64,000 nucleotides of DNA. Source: Knoxdaviesia capensis. Its lineage: Eukaryota > Ascomycota > Sordariomycetes > Microascales > Gondwanamycetaceae. The DNA is taken from contig LNGK01000003.1 of NCBI GenBank assembly GCA_001510575.1, forward strand, positions 2,111,741 through 2,175,740, read 5' to 3'. Each line of letters begins with the position of its first letter. The first letter of the stretch is position 1. The notes below the pieces were generated by a model. The model was not told the DNA's origin. It did no database searches and saw nothing but the letters and a program-made list of their open reading frames with translations. Shown here piece after piece: positions 20,576 to 31,825 of this stretch. The position numbers were made by a program, and so were the translations under genes.

Positions 20576-23500
20576 GATGACGAGAGATTGCGAGGCGGGA
20601 AAAGGTCGTGATGGATGGAGAAGAAAAAGAGAACGGATGGAAAGAGAGGAGAATGAGATTATTCAAGGCTCTTCCAAGTGTAGAGAAAAAGAAGAGAGGA
20701 AAAACAGCAACACCTGAAAAATATTGAAGGTGTGGACTGAGATGTTGTTGATCGAAAAATGCACGATAAACAAGCACTGATTGGAATGCTAATTGTGTAC
20801 CGAGAACAGCAGAAAAGAATAATAAATGCCAATCACGTCCCGGAAGATGGAAGAATGAATCCAGAAATGTTTACACCGAAGCCGAAGCAGAAGCAGAAGA
20901 AAAAAAAGCACAGGCTGGGAAACAAGATAAATATCGAGAAGCCAAAAAAAAAACAATGTGTGCGAAAAGAAACAAATCGCGGTACATTGAAAATGATAGC
21001 AAGGAAAAAAAGATAAACGCCGTGTTTTGTTGTTTTTCTTCCTGTTTGGGACTAGTGTGACTCGGTTATTCCTCGGGTGTCTGGCGCGGTACAAGCTTCA
21101 GGGCGCGAGTTTGGCAGGGAGGGGAAGTACCACGCGTCAGAAGGTGGCGTTAGAGTTAGGGTTGGCGTGCTTTGTAACCCTAGATTTTGTGTGGTATCAA
21201 GAACGACGGCCCTGAGCGCCCTTCTTGTCGACGGCATTTCTGTTGTACAGTGCCCCTATTCCCATCTGCCGACCCTAACTCGGTTACTCTTGTTCTTGTG
21301 GCTCCCGGGTCTTCTGTTGTACGAGGCTAAAAGAGCTTTGTGTCTGTTGTGTGCTGGAGTCTGCTGGTATTGGGCCATTGAGTGGGCCAGTCCAGGTCTT
21401 CTGTTTGCTGGCCCGATACACCAGTAGTTAGGCTTGAGCGGCAATGGGAACCTACACGTTGAAGTTGATGTTGATATTCGCTGAATACAGAGGGAAACAA
21501 TATGGGAAACAGCGGGAAGTACACGCAGGTAGCGGTACAGTTAGTTGGCTTCGTCGGCTGGACCCAGGATCGGTAGCAAATATTAGGGTGTTTGTGTTTA
21601 ATTAGGGTTATATACACCCGACATGGAGGACTGTTTATCTTCTCTTCCCGCCTTCCACGTTCCTCTTTTCCCTTCCCCACGATCCATCAACGTCATCTAG
21701 TTTCTCAATCGACACCAACATATCTTCATCACCTAATTACATACCTCGATGTTTATCCTCACATCCCGTTTCCTTCCTTGAGCACTTTCTTGGCCATCAT
21801 CCGCTCTTTTCTTCCCGGCGGCCACGGACACGTCAAACGTCGCCCCGGAGTTCCTTGCTCTCAATTCAATTCGAGAACGAAAAGGCCAAGAATCTTTATA
21901 GACTTGTTGGACTTCTAGAAGACGAGCAAGCCAGGAAAAGATGTCGGAGGGATGAAGGTTATGATAATGATACACTTTACTGTGGCGTGTAGGGTTGGTT
22001 AGGGTTGTTTCCTTCTGTTCACGCTTTTCTGGCAATTATCTTCGTTATGCAACCTTTTTCCAAACCCTTGATTGTTTCGCCGGACTCAAAGCGCAGAGCC
22101 GAGAAATAAGAGAAAGACCAGTATGCTAGTTTCACAGTCACTCACTTTTCTGTATATTCACACCCCCCCTCCCCCTCCATCTGGAACCTAAAGGCACATG
22201 GTCCTGGCATGGTCACGAAACGCCATCACGCTACCGCACCCTGGAAACAGTTGTTTGGGGTTCGTTCAGGAGAACTGTCGACGTTTGGGGTAGCAAGAAG
22301 ATGTAATGCATCTTTAAGTTGAAAAGCCCACACCGTCGCGTGGCCTCCACATAAGAAGAGAAGGCGAGCGGCGAATTCCAGGTCAGCTGAAGGTCGGCTC
22401 TCCCCCCTCTCCCCGTTTCTGCAGGCGTTAGGGCGGTTATTTCTGTATGTGTGCCGCCGGTGTCTAAATAAGAGGGACAACTTCATCTAGCGTCAGGGTC
22501 AAGCAGCCGAGAATATTGGAGATCGCTATTTGGGGAATGCGGGACCATTCCCCCTCCTTTGGATAGTTCAGTTCATCGACGACAAACGACCATGTTGGCA
22601 GAACACACAGAGGTGGGCCGGCGACAAACCCAAACCTCGAGATGTTTGTCCTAGACAAGAGAGACAGCAACACTGCTAGTTGGTGGTCTTGTCTTGTGTT
22701 CGTGTGGTCAAGACAACGTTTTGTGCCACTCATCGTCCTACATGCCCAAACGGTATGCCAAACCCTAACCCTAAGACACAGGACCGCCGATCCACGTTGC
22801 CGTTGCCGTTACACGAGCAGAGCACTGTCAAACCCGGCTCACTCCGAGTCTTGCGTCTGGCGACTCATTTTGTCCCTGGTGTTAGACGCAGTCTCGAGAT
22901 TCCGTACATTTGTGTTTCCTGCATCAAGGATCATCAATACTTTTGGACTCTTGTGTCTCTCCGCCTTTGTTTTTCTCTCTCTCTTTTTCTCGTGGTGGCC
23001 GCTGTACAGTATCTGCTCTCGCTTATGGTCCACATTTTGCCAGCGCCGTCAGAACCGACTCAAGTTCCAAATACGCGCCGTTTCCACTATAAGTTCGGCG
23101 TCGCTGGGGGTACTCGGTACTTCTGGGTTCCGGCCAATGACCAAGAACCACTACACTTATCCCAATTCCGCCCACTTCCTTCCTTTTTCGCTCCTTTTTT
23201 CGCCTTGATGACCTCCTTCCCTCTGCCACTTCTTGGCCTTTGATTCTCTTCCTTCCTCGTGATCTTGGCCGTCTCCTTTTCGCTTTTTCCTCTTGATATC
23301 TCTTCGTCCTCCTTTTTCATCCAACTTTCTCTTCCTCTTCTTCGCCAACATTCTCCGCCTTTCCAGTTTCTACACCCCCCTCCATCTCCCCCGCCTTTGT
23401 ATATATTTTGCTTCTCTTCCAGTCATTCTTATCCACCCCCTCCTTTTTTTGGCTTCCTCTCATTTTTATACACTCCCACTTCCAAGCCCGGGGGGTCTTC

Positions 23501-23719
23501 TAGTCTGTCGTCATAGCCGTTCATTTCCTCCGTATTCATATTTCCTTTTTTCTATGTACCCAGACTACATGATCCCCGTGGCTTTCGGTTGGCGGCGGCA
23601 ATAATAAAGGCCGGTCCTTTCGCTTATTATTCCCTTTATCCCCTTCTCCTCCCTTCCCTGCTTTTTGGGTCCTACGGCTTCTCAGTGAAGTCGTAGCCCA
23701 CCTTGATACCTCACCTCCC
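20576..23719. promoter_or_regulatory. 3.1-kb divergent intergenic region, spindle-pole gene / GH76
   Basis: No convincing gene. It holds several AACCCTA/TAGGGTT words (about 21157, 21176, 21272, 21602, 21990), a double telomere-type word AACCCTAACCCTAA at 22761-22774, and a strongly CT-rich stretch at about 23190-23560 that looks like the transcribed leader of the GH76 gene. The two overlapping frames of about 187 codons at 22642-23243 have low-complexity composition and no family features. Confidence 0.5.
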
Positions 23720-25907
23720 ATGGAATTCGCCATGAGATCTCTAGTTATCTACCTATGCCTTATCACCGTGGTGGCCCTCAACCACCGCCGCACCGACTCC
23801 GATGCTCCCGATCACACCCCGTTAACACCCCCGAAGCACCGCCACCTCTGTTCCATTGTCATTGACCCCTCCATCAACCTCCCGGACTGTGTTGTCGACA
23901 TCCCCGATGAGTTCTTCTTCGGCCGCTATCCGCCCACCGTGAGAGACGCCGACAAGGCCACCAAGGCCGCGCTTAACGATGCCTTTGGCGGCCTCGCCGT
24001 GCTTCAGGATAAATTCTTCCGCCCGGAATTGGGCACGTGGCCTTCGGCCATTGACTGGACGGCTGCCGTCATCCAGACCGTGCTCTCGGGAATGACCACC
24101 ACGCTCTCGGAAACCTTCAGCAAGCTGGATCCCAATTGGTCTGAGGATAACAGCACTGAGATCAACCTTGTCGATTCGTATTTTACGCAGTGTATCGGAG
24201 CGTACTTTGGCCAGAATGCTCTCGCAATTCGGGGACAGGTAGGTTTTTTTTTTCTGGGAGTTTTCAGAGCGATAGTCTCGGCGAGGCTGCAGCGTCATTT
24301 AATACTCTTACCTCTAACATGCTCTGCAGGCCTTCGACGACATGCTTTGGGTGGTTTTGGGCTGGATTGAAGCTCTCAAGTTCATTAACACCCACTCCAA
24401 CCTTCACTATCGTTCGGCCGCCTCCAATTCCCCCCGTGGCCTCGCTGGTACAGCATCTATCCCTACTTTGGACGATCGCCTGGGCACGCAGAGCTGGTAC
24501 GGGGACTTTTGGACGGGTTCTTTTGCCCACCGTGCCCGTATATTCTGGGAGCTTGCCAGTCACGGCTGGAACACTGATCTCTGCGGAGGAGGCATGAACT
24601 GGAACCCCCACGAGCTCGTTTACAAGAACGCCGTCACCAACGAACTCTGGATCGCTGCTTCGATTCAGATGTACCTCCATTTCCCCGGAGACAACATCAC
24701 TTCTCCCTGGGATGCCGATGACCGCTATCCCCGACCAACTCGGGATCCGCGGTACCTTGCTGCAGCCGTTGAAGCCTACAAGTGGATAATGGATGTCGGT
24801 ATGCAGAATGAACAGGGTCTCTTCACCGACGGCTTCCACATTTCGCGAAGAAACCACAGCACAAAGTGTGACCAGCGTAACGACATGGTCTACACGTACA
24901 ACCAGGGCATTCTCCTGACCGGCCAGCGCGGCCTGTGGACGGCCACCGGCAGCCCGTCGTATCTGGAGCAGGGCCATATTCTCATCCAGGACGTCATCGC
25001 CGCCACCGGCTGGGATCTTCTCCGGAACATTCCTCTTGATAACATCTCCGACCTCCCTGGTGGCTTCTTGCCGCCCTGGCGCGGAATTGGCCGTGGTGGT
25101 ATCCTCGAAGAACAGTGTGACTCGAGTGCCACCTGCTCACAGAACGGACACACGTTCAAGGGCATCTTCTTCCACCACCTGGCGTACTTCTGTACTCCTC
25201 TCGAGCTCCCGGATATCGGCAGTAGTGCGGATGACGATGAGGGAAAGCAGCTGAACCGGTCGGCGTTTGAGAAGCTGGCCGCCGGACATGCCCTAGCCTG
25301 CCGCGGCTATCTCGGCTGGATCCGCCACAACGCGGTTGCGGCGCTGGAGACTCGCAACGAGCACGGCGTGTTCGGCACGTGGTGGGGAGCTAGCATTTTC
25401 AACGTCACTACCGATATTACCGTCAAGACCGACGGCATTCGGCGCGGAGACCCGTCGACGACCGACTACCGCAACTTTGCCGTGTTTGAGGCTGACGCCT
25501 GGACGGTTTCAGGTTCGGTGATGCAGGTGCCTGGTGCACAGCAGGGCGGCCCGGAGCCGCAGCCGGACCTGGACCCGGCGCGAGGCCTCGACATGAGTGA
25601 GCTCTTCGAAGAGGACGAGGACGGCAACGGCGACGACGAACACGAGTCCTGGGCTGTCTCTGGTGACAATGATGGACGCCAGGCGGTTATGCACAGCCGT
25701 GGTGAGAAGAAGAAGAAGCCGAAGTCGAAGAGCAAGGCCAAAGCCAAGGGCAAGGGATCCAAGTCCAAGGCCAAGGGCAAGTCTGGCGGCCAGGAATCCA
25801 CCAAAACCATCCGAGACCCCAACGATCGGGGCCGCGGCCGGACAGTGGAGACGCAGCAAGGCGGTATGTCGCTCCTGCGGGCGTGGTGGCAGATTTCGCA
25901 GTTGTGA
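23720..25907 (+). CDS. Secreted GH76 alpha-1,6-mannanase-like protein (Dfg5/Dcw1 family)
   Basis: Family members process GPI-anchor mannan and help attach GPI proteins to the cell wall. Two exons, 23720-24238 and 24330-25907, give 698 residues. The intron (91 bp) has GTAGGT, CTCTAAC and CTGCAG. The protein begins with a hydrophobic signal-like segment (about residues 5-20). The GH76 core follows, with the adjacent aspartate pair in AFDDMLWVVLGW directly after the intron, where the family has its catalytic DD. Other family stretches are YGDFWTGSFAHRARIFW, NQGILLTGQRGLW and a Cys-containing region near CDSSATCSQNGHTFKGIF. Odd: the C-terminus is not a hydrophobic GPI signal but a Lys/Ser/Ala-rich tail of about 90 residues (KKKKPKSKSKAK). 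The enzyme may be soluble, or a last exon may be missed. Confidence 0.88.
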
Positions 25908-26811
25908 GCCCCTCTTTCGGTTATTCGTTCGGACTGCACGCCCGCTCAGCCAATCCCGAGATAAGCGATAGTGTGTGATGTGTGTTTTGGCCAGTTTCTC
26001 TCGTTTTATGACCTGTATGCTTGTGTTTTGGTTTATCTTGCCGCCGCTTCGCCGTTGGAGAGCATGCGAGGGCGTCTTCTCACGAATTTTCATGGATACG
26101 TTCGTTCGTTCTTTTTGGGGGGGTTGGGAGTCGTATGGCGGCCCTTGGGTTTTTTTATGTGAACATTCTGTATGGAACAGCTTTCTTCGTCTCTCATGCC
26201 GAGATATCATCAGCTTCGGCACCAAAAAATGGAAGTGTAGATGCCCTCATAATGTGGTCGTGATGCTTTATCTGGTCTCGGTTGGCGTATAGTGCAATCC
26301 TGCGCATTCCTACAGGCGGTTGACCCTAAACTGCACGCTGTAATTGGTAGGCGACACCCAATGCCCGTTAATTAGGCCCCCTTAAAACCGAGGTTCTCCT
26401 TTCTTTACTGGCGTGGCCAAAGTTTAGCTGCGCCACAAGCCCCTGCAGACGAATTGAACCCCCTATAAGCAAAAAGACAGCTGGACAGGTGTCTTTCCTC
26501 CCCCGCTAAAGTGCTATGTGGGATAAAGTCATGTATGGCAGGCAAAGTCTTCAATATATATCGGGCCACACCCTTTTTTCCTTCTTCTTGCCTTTTCGTC
26601 CCCCCATATTTTCATCGTCGCTCCATCCTTCACGCTCTCTTTTCTTCTCCCCCTCCATCCAATTTGATTCTTTGGTTTCTTTCCAACTCTTCGTCTCTCG
26701 TTTTCTGGCCTGTGTATCTCCCTGTAACTTTCTCCCCCGTTCTTTTTTTCTTTCATTTGTCTCCTTTTCGCAGGCGCGGCAGCGGGCCGATCGTCGCCCA
26801 CAGCACAACAG
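25908..26811 (+). promoter_or_regulatory. Intergenic region with CT-rich leader upstream of GUP1
   Basis: 3' UTR of the GH76 gene, then the GUP1 promoter. There is a pyrimidine-rich stretch at about 26570-26770. A TGACCCTAAA word lies at 26321. No separate gene seen. Confidence 0.5.
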
Positions 26812-28972
26812 ATGGGCGTGCTCTCGTTCCTGTCGGCCGTGTACGACCTCAACACGCTCGACACGCGCTTCACCACGCCGTCGACCGTCTCGTACAAGAC
26901 CGCCAGCGAGGCGCGGCCGGCGGCGGCAGCGGCCGGCGGCAAGAAAAATGAGGCGGCAGCGGCGGCGGCGGCCACGGCGGGGCCGGATGCGGTGAAGGCG
27001 CGGGCGCACGCGCCGCGGTGGTTCACGCCCGAGTACCTCGTGTACCTGGTGATTGTGCTCTGGGCGGTGCCGACGATGATGTACATTCCGTATACGGTGT
27101 CGCGAGGTATGCAGTCGGCGGCTGTTGGGCGGCGTTTGTTGTGTGTGTGTGTGTGTGTGTGTGCACAGTGGTGGAGGGGTGCTTGGCTAACATGTGCGTG
27201 CGTGGCCACTACAGAATCCGATCCCCGGTGGTCGAAGTTCCAGAAACTCCTCTCGCCAGGCTGGATCCCCGGCCGCAAAATTGTATAGTCCCTGCTGCTG
27301 CGTTCTCTGCTCCGCTCCGACCACAGGAAGTTCTGACCCCGAAGCTTTTCCCGTACAGGACATCACCGACGACCAATACAGCACCTTCCGCACGAACCTC
27401 CCCTTCATGCTCCTCCTCCTGATCTTCCACCCGCTGCTCCGCCGGGCCTGGGCCGTGCTGCACCCGGCCTCCTCCTCCTCCTCCTCCTCCTCCTCCTCGA
27501 CAACTCCGGCTACCGCTGCCGGCCGCCTCTCGCAGCGCATCTCGTTCGACGCCGCCTTTGCCGTGCTGTTCCTCGTCGCCCTGCACGGCGTGTCGGCCGC
27601 CAAGATCCTCGTCATCCTGTTCCTCAACTTCCAGGTCTCGCGTGTGGTGCCGCGCCGCGCCATCCCCGTGGCCACGTGGGTGTTCAACATCTCGCTGCTG
27701 TTCATCAACGAGATCTGCCGCGGATACCACTTCGAAGCTATCGCGGAGCTGCTGGCGCCCGTGCCCGTTGATCCCACCGAGGTGCCCGTCCTCGTGGCGT
27801 GGGGCAAGTGGCTGGATAGCTACGGCGGCATCCTCTCGCGGTGGGAGGTGCTGTTCAACATCACTGTGCTGCGGCTGATCAGCTACAACATGGACTACTA
27901 CTGGAGTCTGGACCGGTCGAGTGCTGCGTCTCTGGAGGTAAGTGTCATGACCCGAGGGGGGCGGGCACGTGCGAGGGGGAATACTCATGCTGATGTTCAA
28001 AAGAAGAAGCAGCTTGATCCGGCAAACCTCTCGGAGAGGGACCGGGTGACCATTTCGCAACCGCCGAGCGACTACAACTTCAAGAGCTACGTCGCCTACA
28101 CCATCTACGCGCCGCTGTACCTGACGGGCCCGATCATCAGCTTCAACGACTACATGTGCCAGAGCCGGTACAAATCGGCGACGATCGAGACGCGGCGCAC
28201 GGCGCTGTACGCGGTGCGGTTCCTGTTTGTGCTGCTGACGATGGAGGTGATGCTGCACTTCAACTACGTGTGCGCGATTGTCGAGTCGAGCCCGGACTGG
28301 AGCTCGTACACGCCGGCGCAGATCAGCATGCTCTCGTTCTTCAACCTGCACATCATCTGGCTGAAGCTGCTGCTGCCGTGGCGGCTGTCGCGGCTGTGGG
28401 CGCTGGCCGACGGCATCGACCCGCCGGAGAACATGATCCGCTGCGTGAGCAACAACTTCAGCACGCTGTCGTTCTGGCGTGCGTGGCACCGCTCGTACAA
28501 CCGCTGGCTGGTGCGCTACGTGTTTGTGCCGCTGGGCGGCACGTCGTTCCGCACGCCGGCGGCGGCGGCGCGCTCGGTGCTCAACTACATCCTGGTGTTC
28601 ACGTTTGTGGCGCTGTGGCACGACCTGCGGCTGCGGCTGCTGATCTGGGGCTGGCTGATTGTGCTGTTCATGGTGCCGGAGATGCTGGGCGGCGTGCTGG
28701 TGCCGCGGCGGCGGTGGGAGTCGCGCCCGGTGGCGTACCGCGCGCTGTGTGCGGCGGGCGCCGTCGGCAACGTGCTGATGATGATCACGGCGAATCTGGT
28801 GGGGTTTGCGGTCGGCGTCGACGGGCTGTCGAGTCTGCTGGCGGGCATCTTCCAGAACTGGTCCGGGGTGGTGTTTCTGGTGACGACCTTCGTGGCGCTG
28901 TTTGCGGGCGTGCAGGTGATGTTTGAGATCCGGGAGTCGGAGCTGCGGCGCGGGATTTCGTTGAAGTGTTAG
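26812..28972 (+). CDS. GUP1: Gup1-like MBOAT O-acyltransferase
   Basis: ER membrane protein of the MBOAT family. Gup1 remodels GPI-anchor lipids and affects wall and membrane order. Four exons: 26812-27106, 27215-27282, 27359-27937 and 28004-28972, giving 636 residues. The start MGVLSFLSAVYDLNTLDTRFTT (cut here at residue 22) is the family N-terminus, and splicing builds SRESDPRWSKFQKLLSPGW and GRKI-DITDDQYSTFRTNLP. The protein has many membrane segments. The MBOAT region shows FWRAWHRSYNRW and, further on, VALWHDLRLRLL with the conserved histidine. Intron 1 carries a (GT)n run at 27140-27163. Intron 3 is 66 bp, has no stop in frame and ends in three AAG triplets, so retention or acceptor shifts would keep the frame. 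Confidence 0.92.
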
Positions 28973-29369
28973 GTCGGGGGTTGGTGTCCGGCTTCTTCCG
29001 GTTTATCTTCTTTCACACACACACACACACACTCACACACACTCACACACACGACTATCTCCTTGCACTCTCCATCGTCCAGATCTCTGGGTTTATCTTC
29101 TCCTGTATACTAGGGTTATCTTCATCTTTCTTCTCCCTTTTCCTTCACACTTCAAGTGCTCTATAGCGTCTCTCATATCTAATGTTCACGGCGGGTATTA
29201 ACCATTGTCTGTCTTGGGATGTATGTGGTTTTTCTGATCAGGTGGACCAGAAGGATGTGTGAACTCAATTACTAACTAGCTATCAGTTGTTTCATCATAT
29301 ATACAAGGTAAAAAGAATATGGGTATGGACAAGATTCCGTCAACAGAGGCAGCGAGCCTCACCTCACGC
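28973..29369. repeat. Convergent intergenic region with interrupted (CA)n microsatellite
   Basis: A (CA)n tract broken twice by CT occupies 29014-29053, right after GUP1. The rest is AT-rich 3' UTR-like DNA with one TAGGGTTA word at 29112. No gene seen. Confidence 0.7.
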
Positions 29370-30525
29370 TCACTTCTCCAAGCCAGCCTCGACATCTATA
29401 CGGGTGACGTTCGGCCGGGCGACCTTGGGCCCCTTGTTCATCTTGCGCTCGACTACCCACACGCGCAACCACACGGCCCACTTGGCAATACTGAAGAACA
29501 CGAGCCCGGCGACACCAATGCCGATGATATAGGCCACCAGGATGCCCGTGCCGTTGCGATCCGGGTCGAGGAACGAGTAGGGCACGTGGCCCTGGGTGGC
29601 CAGGGTCACGTAGGCCAGGCCCAGGTACAAGACCAGGATGACGAAGACCCAGAAGGCGTGCACGGCGGGCGGGGGAGCGGTGGCGGGCACGGCAATCTCG
29701 AACAGCGCCAGCACGGAGTTGAGGGCGTGGCGCGAGATGTTGCTGAAGGCGTCGCGCGGCGAGCGGAAGCCGGGGCCGGCGTACAGCAGCGCCCAGTAGA
29801 CGACGGTCACGAGCAGCGGGAGCGAGATGACGGTCGAGTACAGCAGCGCGTGCAGGGCCTGCAGCGGGCGCGGGAAGCGCGCGAGCAGCGGGCGGCCGGT
29901 GGCGGCGTAGGTTGCGGTGTGCACGGCGGCCACGGCGAAGTAGCACGCCAGGCCCCAGAAGGTCAGCACGGTGAAGTAGGAGAACTGGGCGCCGGCGGCG
30001 GAGCAGCCGCCGTCGCTGGCGGAGGCGCACACGGCGCCGATGATGTAGAAGTTGACGGTGAAGGCGAAGATGGCCTGTTGTTATGTGCAGGTGAGGTGAG
30101 AGAGCGAGATGTTGGTCAGCTTGGGGGCGGTCTGGTGGAGTCGTTTGCCACGTTTGTGTCACGGGTGTCATGCTGTCTGTCATGTTGTCTGCCACCCGAT
30201 ATATATATATTTATATACATATACCTGTAGGTTTGTCTCACTTGGACGTGTTTTAGGGGATCTGTTCCTTTCTTCTCGAACTAGCGAATGTGCTGCCAAG
30301 ATGAAGGGAGGCCAAGAGACACACGCAGAGAGACAAGACACCCAAACTCAATGCTCGCACAAAAAAAAAAAGACAGAAAAGGGATTCCGATGTTGTTTGT
30401 CTTACCAGAATCGCACGGCAGGCGAACAGCCCCCACGGCGGCAGCAGCCACGAGGTTTCAAAGCGGCACTCGGGGTCCCACTCGGCGGCGCCGAAGCTGA
30501 AGGCGGATTTCAAGCGGTACAGCAT
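29370..30525 (-). CDS. FAR-17a/AIG1-like multi-pass membrane protein
   Basis: Two exons, 30525-30406 and 30074-29370, give 274 residues. The first exon codes for MLYRLKSAF and then RFETSWLLPPWGLFACRAIL, the N-terminal block typical of fungal FAR-17a/AIG1 proteins. The 331-bp intron (GTAAGA donor, CAACAG acceptor, an AT-repeat at about 30197-30225) joins it to AIFAFTVNFYIIGAVC. Five or six hydrophobic segments follow, and the tail is short and basic/polar. Human members are membrane hydrolases acting on fatty-acid esters of hydroxy fatty acids; the fungal role is not established, so no reaction is claimed. The intron is three to five times longer than most others here. Confidence 0.85.
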
Positions 30526-31817
30526 CTTTTTTCTTTCGGGCTTGCTGTCGGGCGTGTCGGTCCGGTGCTTGTGTTTGTTTGGGTGTCTATGTTGCACGGT
30601 AACCCCGGCCCGGGAGTGTCGGGAGGAAGAACGTCGTCGTCGGGCGATTGAGGGTATCACGAGGGGATGTAACAACAACAAGGAGGGAAGGAAGGAAGGA
30701 ACGTCAGCCGGCGCCAAGGGTTAAACAAGAGCAAGCCAACCCTAGACGGTAGAAGATATTCCCAGATGAGCATACAAGAGGGAAAACGAGAAGGAAAGGA
30801 AAGATGAAAGAAAAAAGAAGAAAAAGAAAAAAAAAAAGGAGAGAAACAAGTTGGGGAAGTGAGTTTGTCGCCGGAGACGGTGACCTTGAAATAAAGTTTT
30901 CGCAGGATAGGCGCGCAAGAGCGAGTCCTCGCAGCCAGGAATACCGTAAGTCCCGGCTCTCGCCTCTTTGGTTGGGGTAATACTTCCCAGTTCCCACCTC
31001 CATCCTCTTCGGTTTCGGCACCTCTTTGTTTTTGGCTGGTTCCCCCCCAAATAATAAACATGCCCGAGCTGGGCAATGTGGGACCCTCCCCTACTCCCAC
31101 TTGTCCCCGGACACCGCGTTTGTGTTTGTGGGTGGGTGGATGTGTGGTTGTTCTTTTCGCTCCTACGCCTCACACGCACACCCACAAACATAAGTTCGGG
31201 GACTCGCAGCCGGGGGGCTGAAGTGGCGGGCGGTCCACGGCGCTGCTTGTTTGTCCCCCCCGATCGACGAAAGCGACATCGCCTCTCGCTAAAACCTGAC
31301 AAGGCGAAGCGCTTGTTGACTCTTTTTATAGAGTATCTGCTTGGGCTGATGCACACAGCAAGGCAAGACAAGAGAAATAAACCACCACACGCACTTTCGT
31401 TCCTCCACTTCTCGTCTGGGCGACCGAGTGGGCCTGGCCGGCCCTTTGGGCTTGGGTTGTATTTCCCTGGTCATGCCTCTGTAATTGTTTTGCGGGGGAG
31501 GGTGGCTCGCAAGCGATGCTTGTTGAAGGGGTTACATTTGGGGGGGAAAAAGAGGGTACATGTATTGTGGAAATTAAGGCGAAAATCCTGCATATCATAT
31601 CCCAGGCTTGTGATATTTGGAGCATCCTGTTTTGCCCCAGTCGCAACGCCGGAGCCGACTGTCAAGGTCTGTTTGCAAGAGAGGGCGTCAAACCCCCTCA
31701 ACCCTAACCTGCGCCATGAATCACCAAACACCCATCAGTCAGTGCAACCGATACGGAAATATGCATCCGGGAAGTGATTCATGCTGTTGACTCATGCTCC
31801 CCGCACGTCCGCCAGCC

Positions 31818-31825
31818 TATATAAA
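31818..31825 (+). promoter_or_regulatory. TATA box of an orphan promoter
   Basis: TATATAAA, followed after about 25-90 bases by a C/T-rich leader (TTCACCTCACTTCTCTC), the arrangement of a strong fungal core promoter. The first ATG in a good context (GCCATGG, 32070) opens only 15 codons before TGA at 32115-32117. The product may be a non-coding RNA or the start of a broken gene. Confidence 0.4.

Noticed and set aside
22642..23243. Two overlapping frames of about 187 codons
   Set aside because: They share the same DNA in two phases, are rich in pyrimidine-coded residues and lie in the likely leader/promoter of the GH76 gene.
29319..30230. 303-codon open frame on the plus strand
   Set aside because: Antisense to the FAR-17a/AIG1-like gene, Gly/Glu/Arg-rich, no domain.
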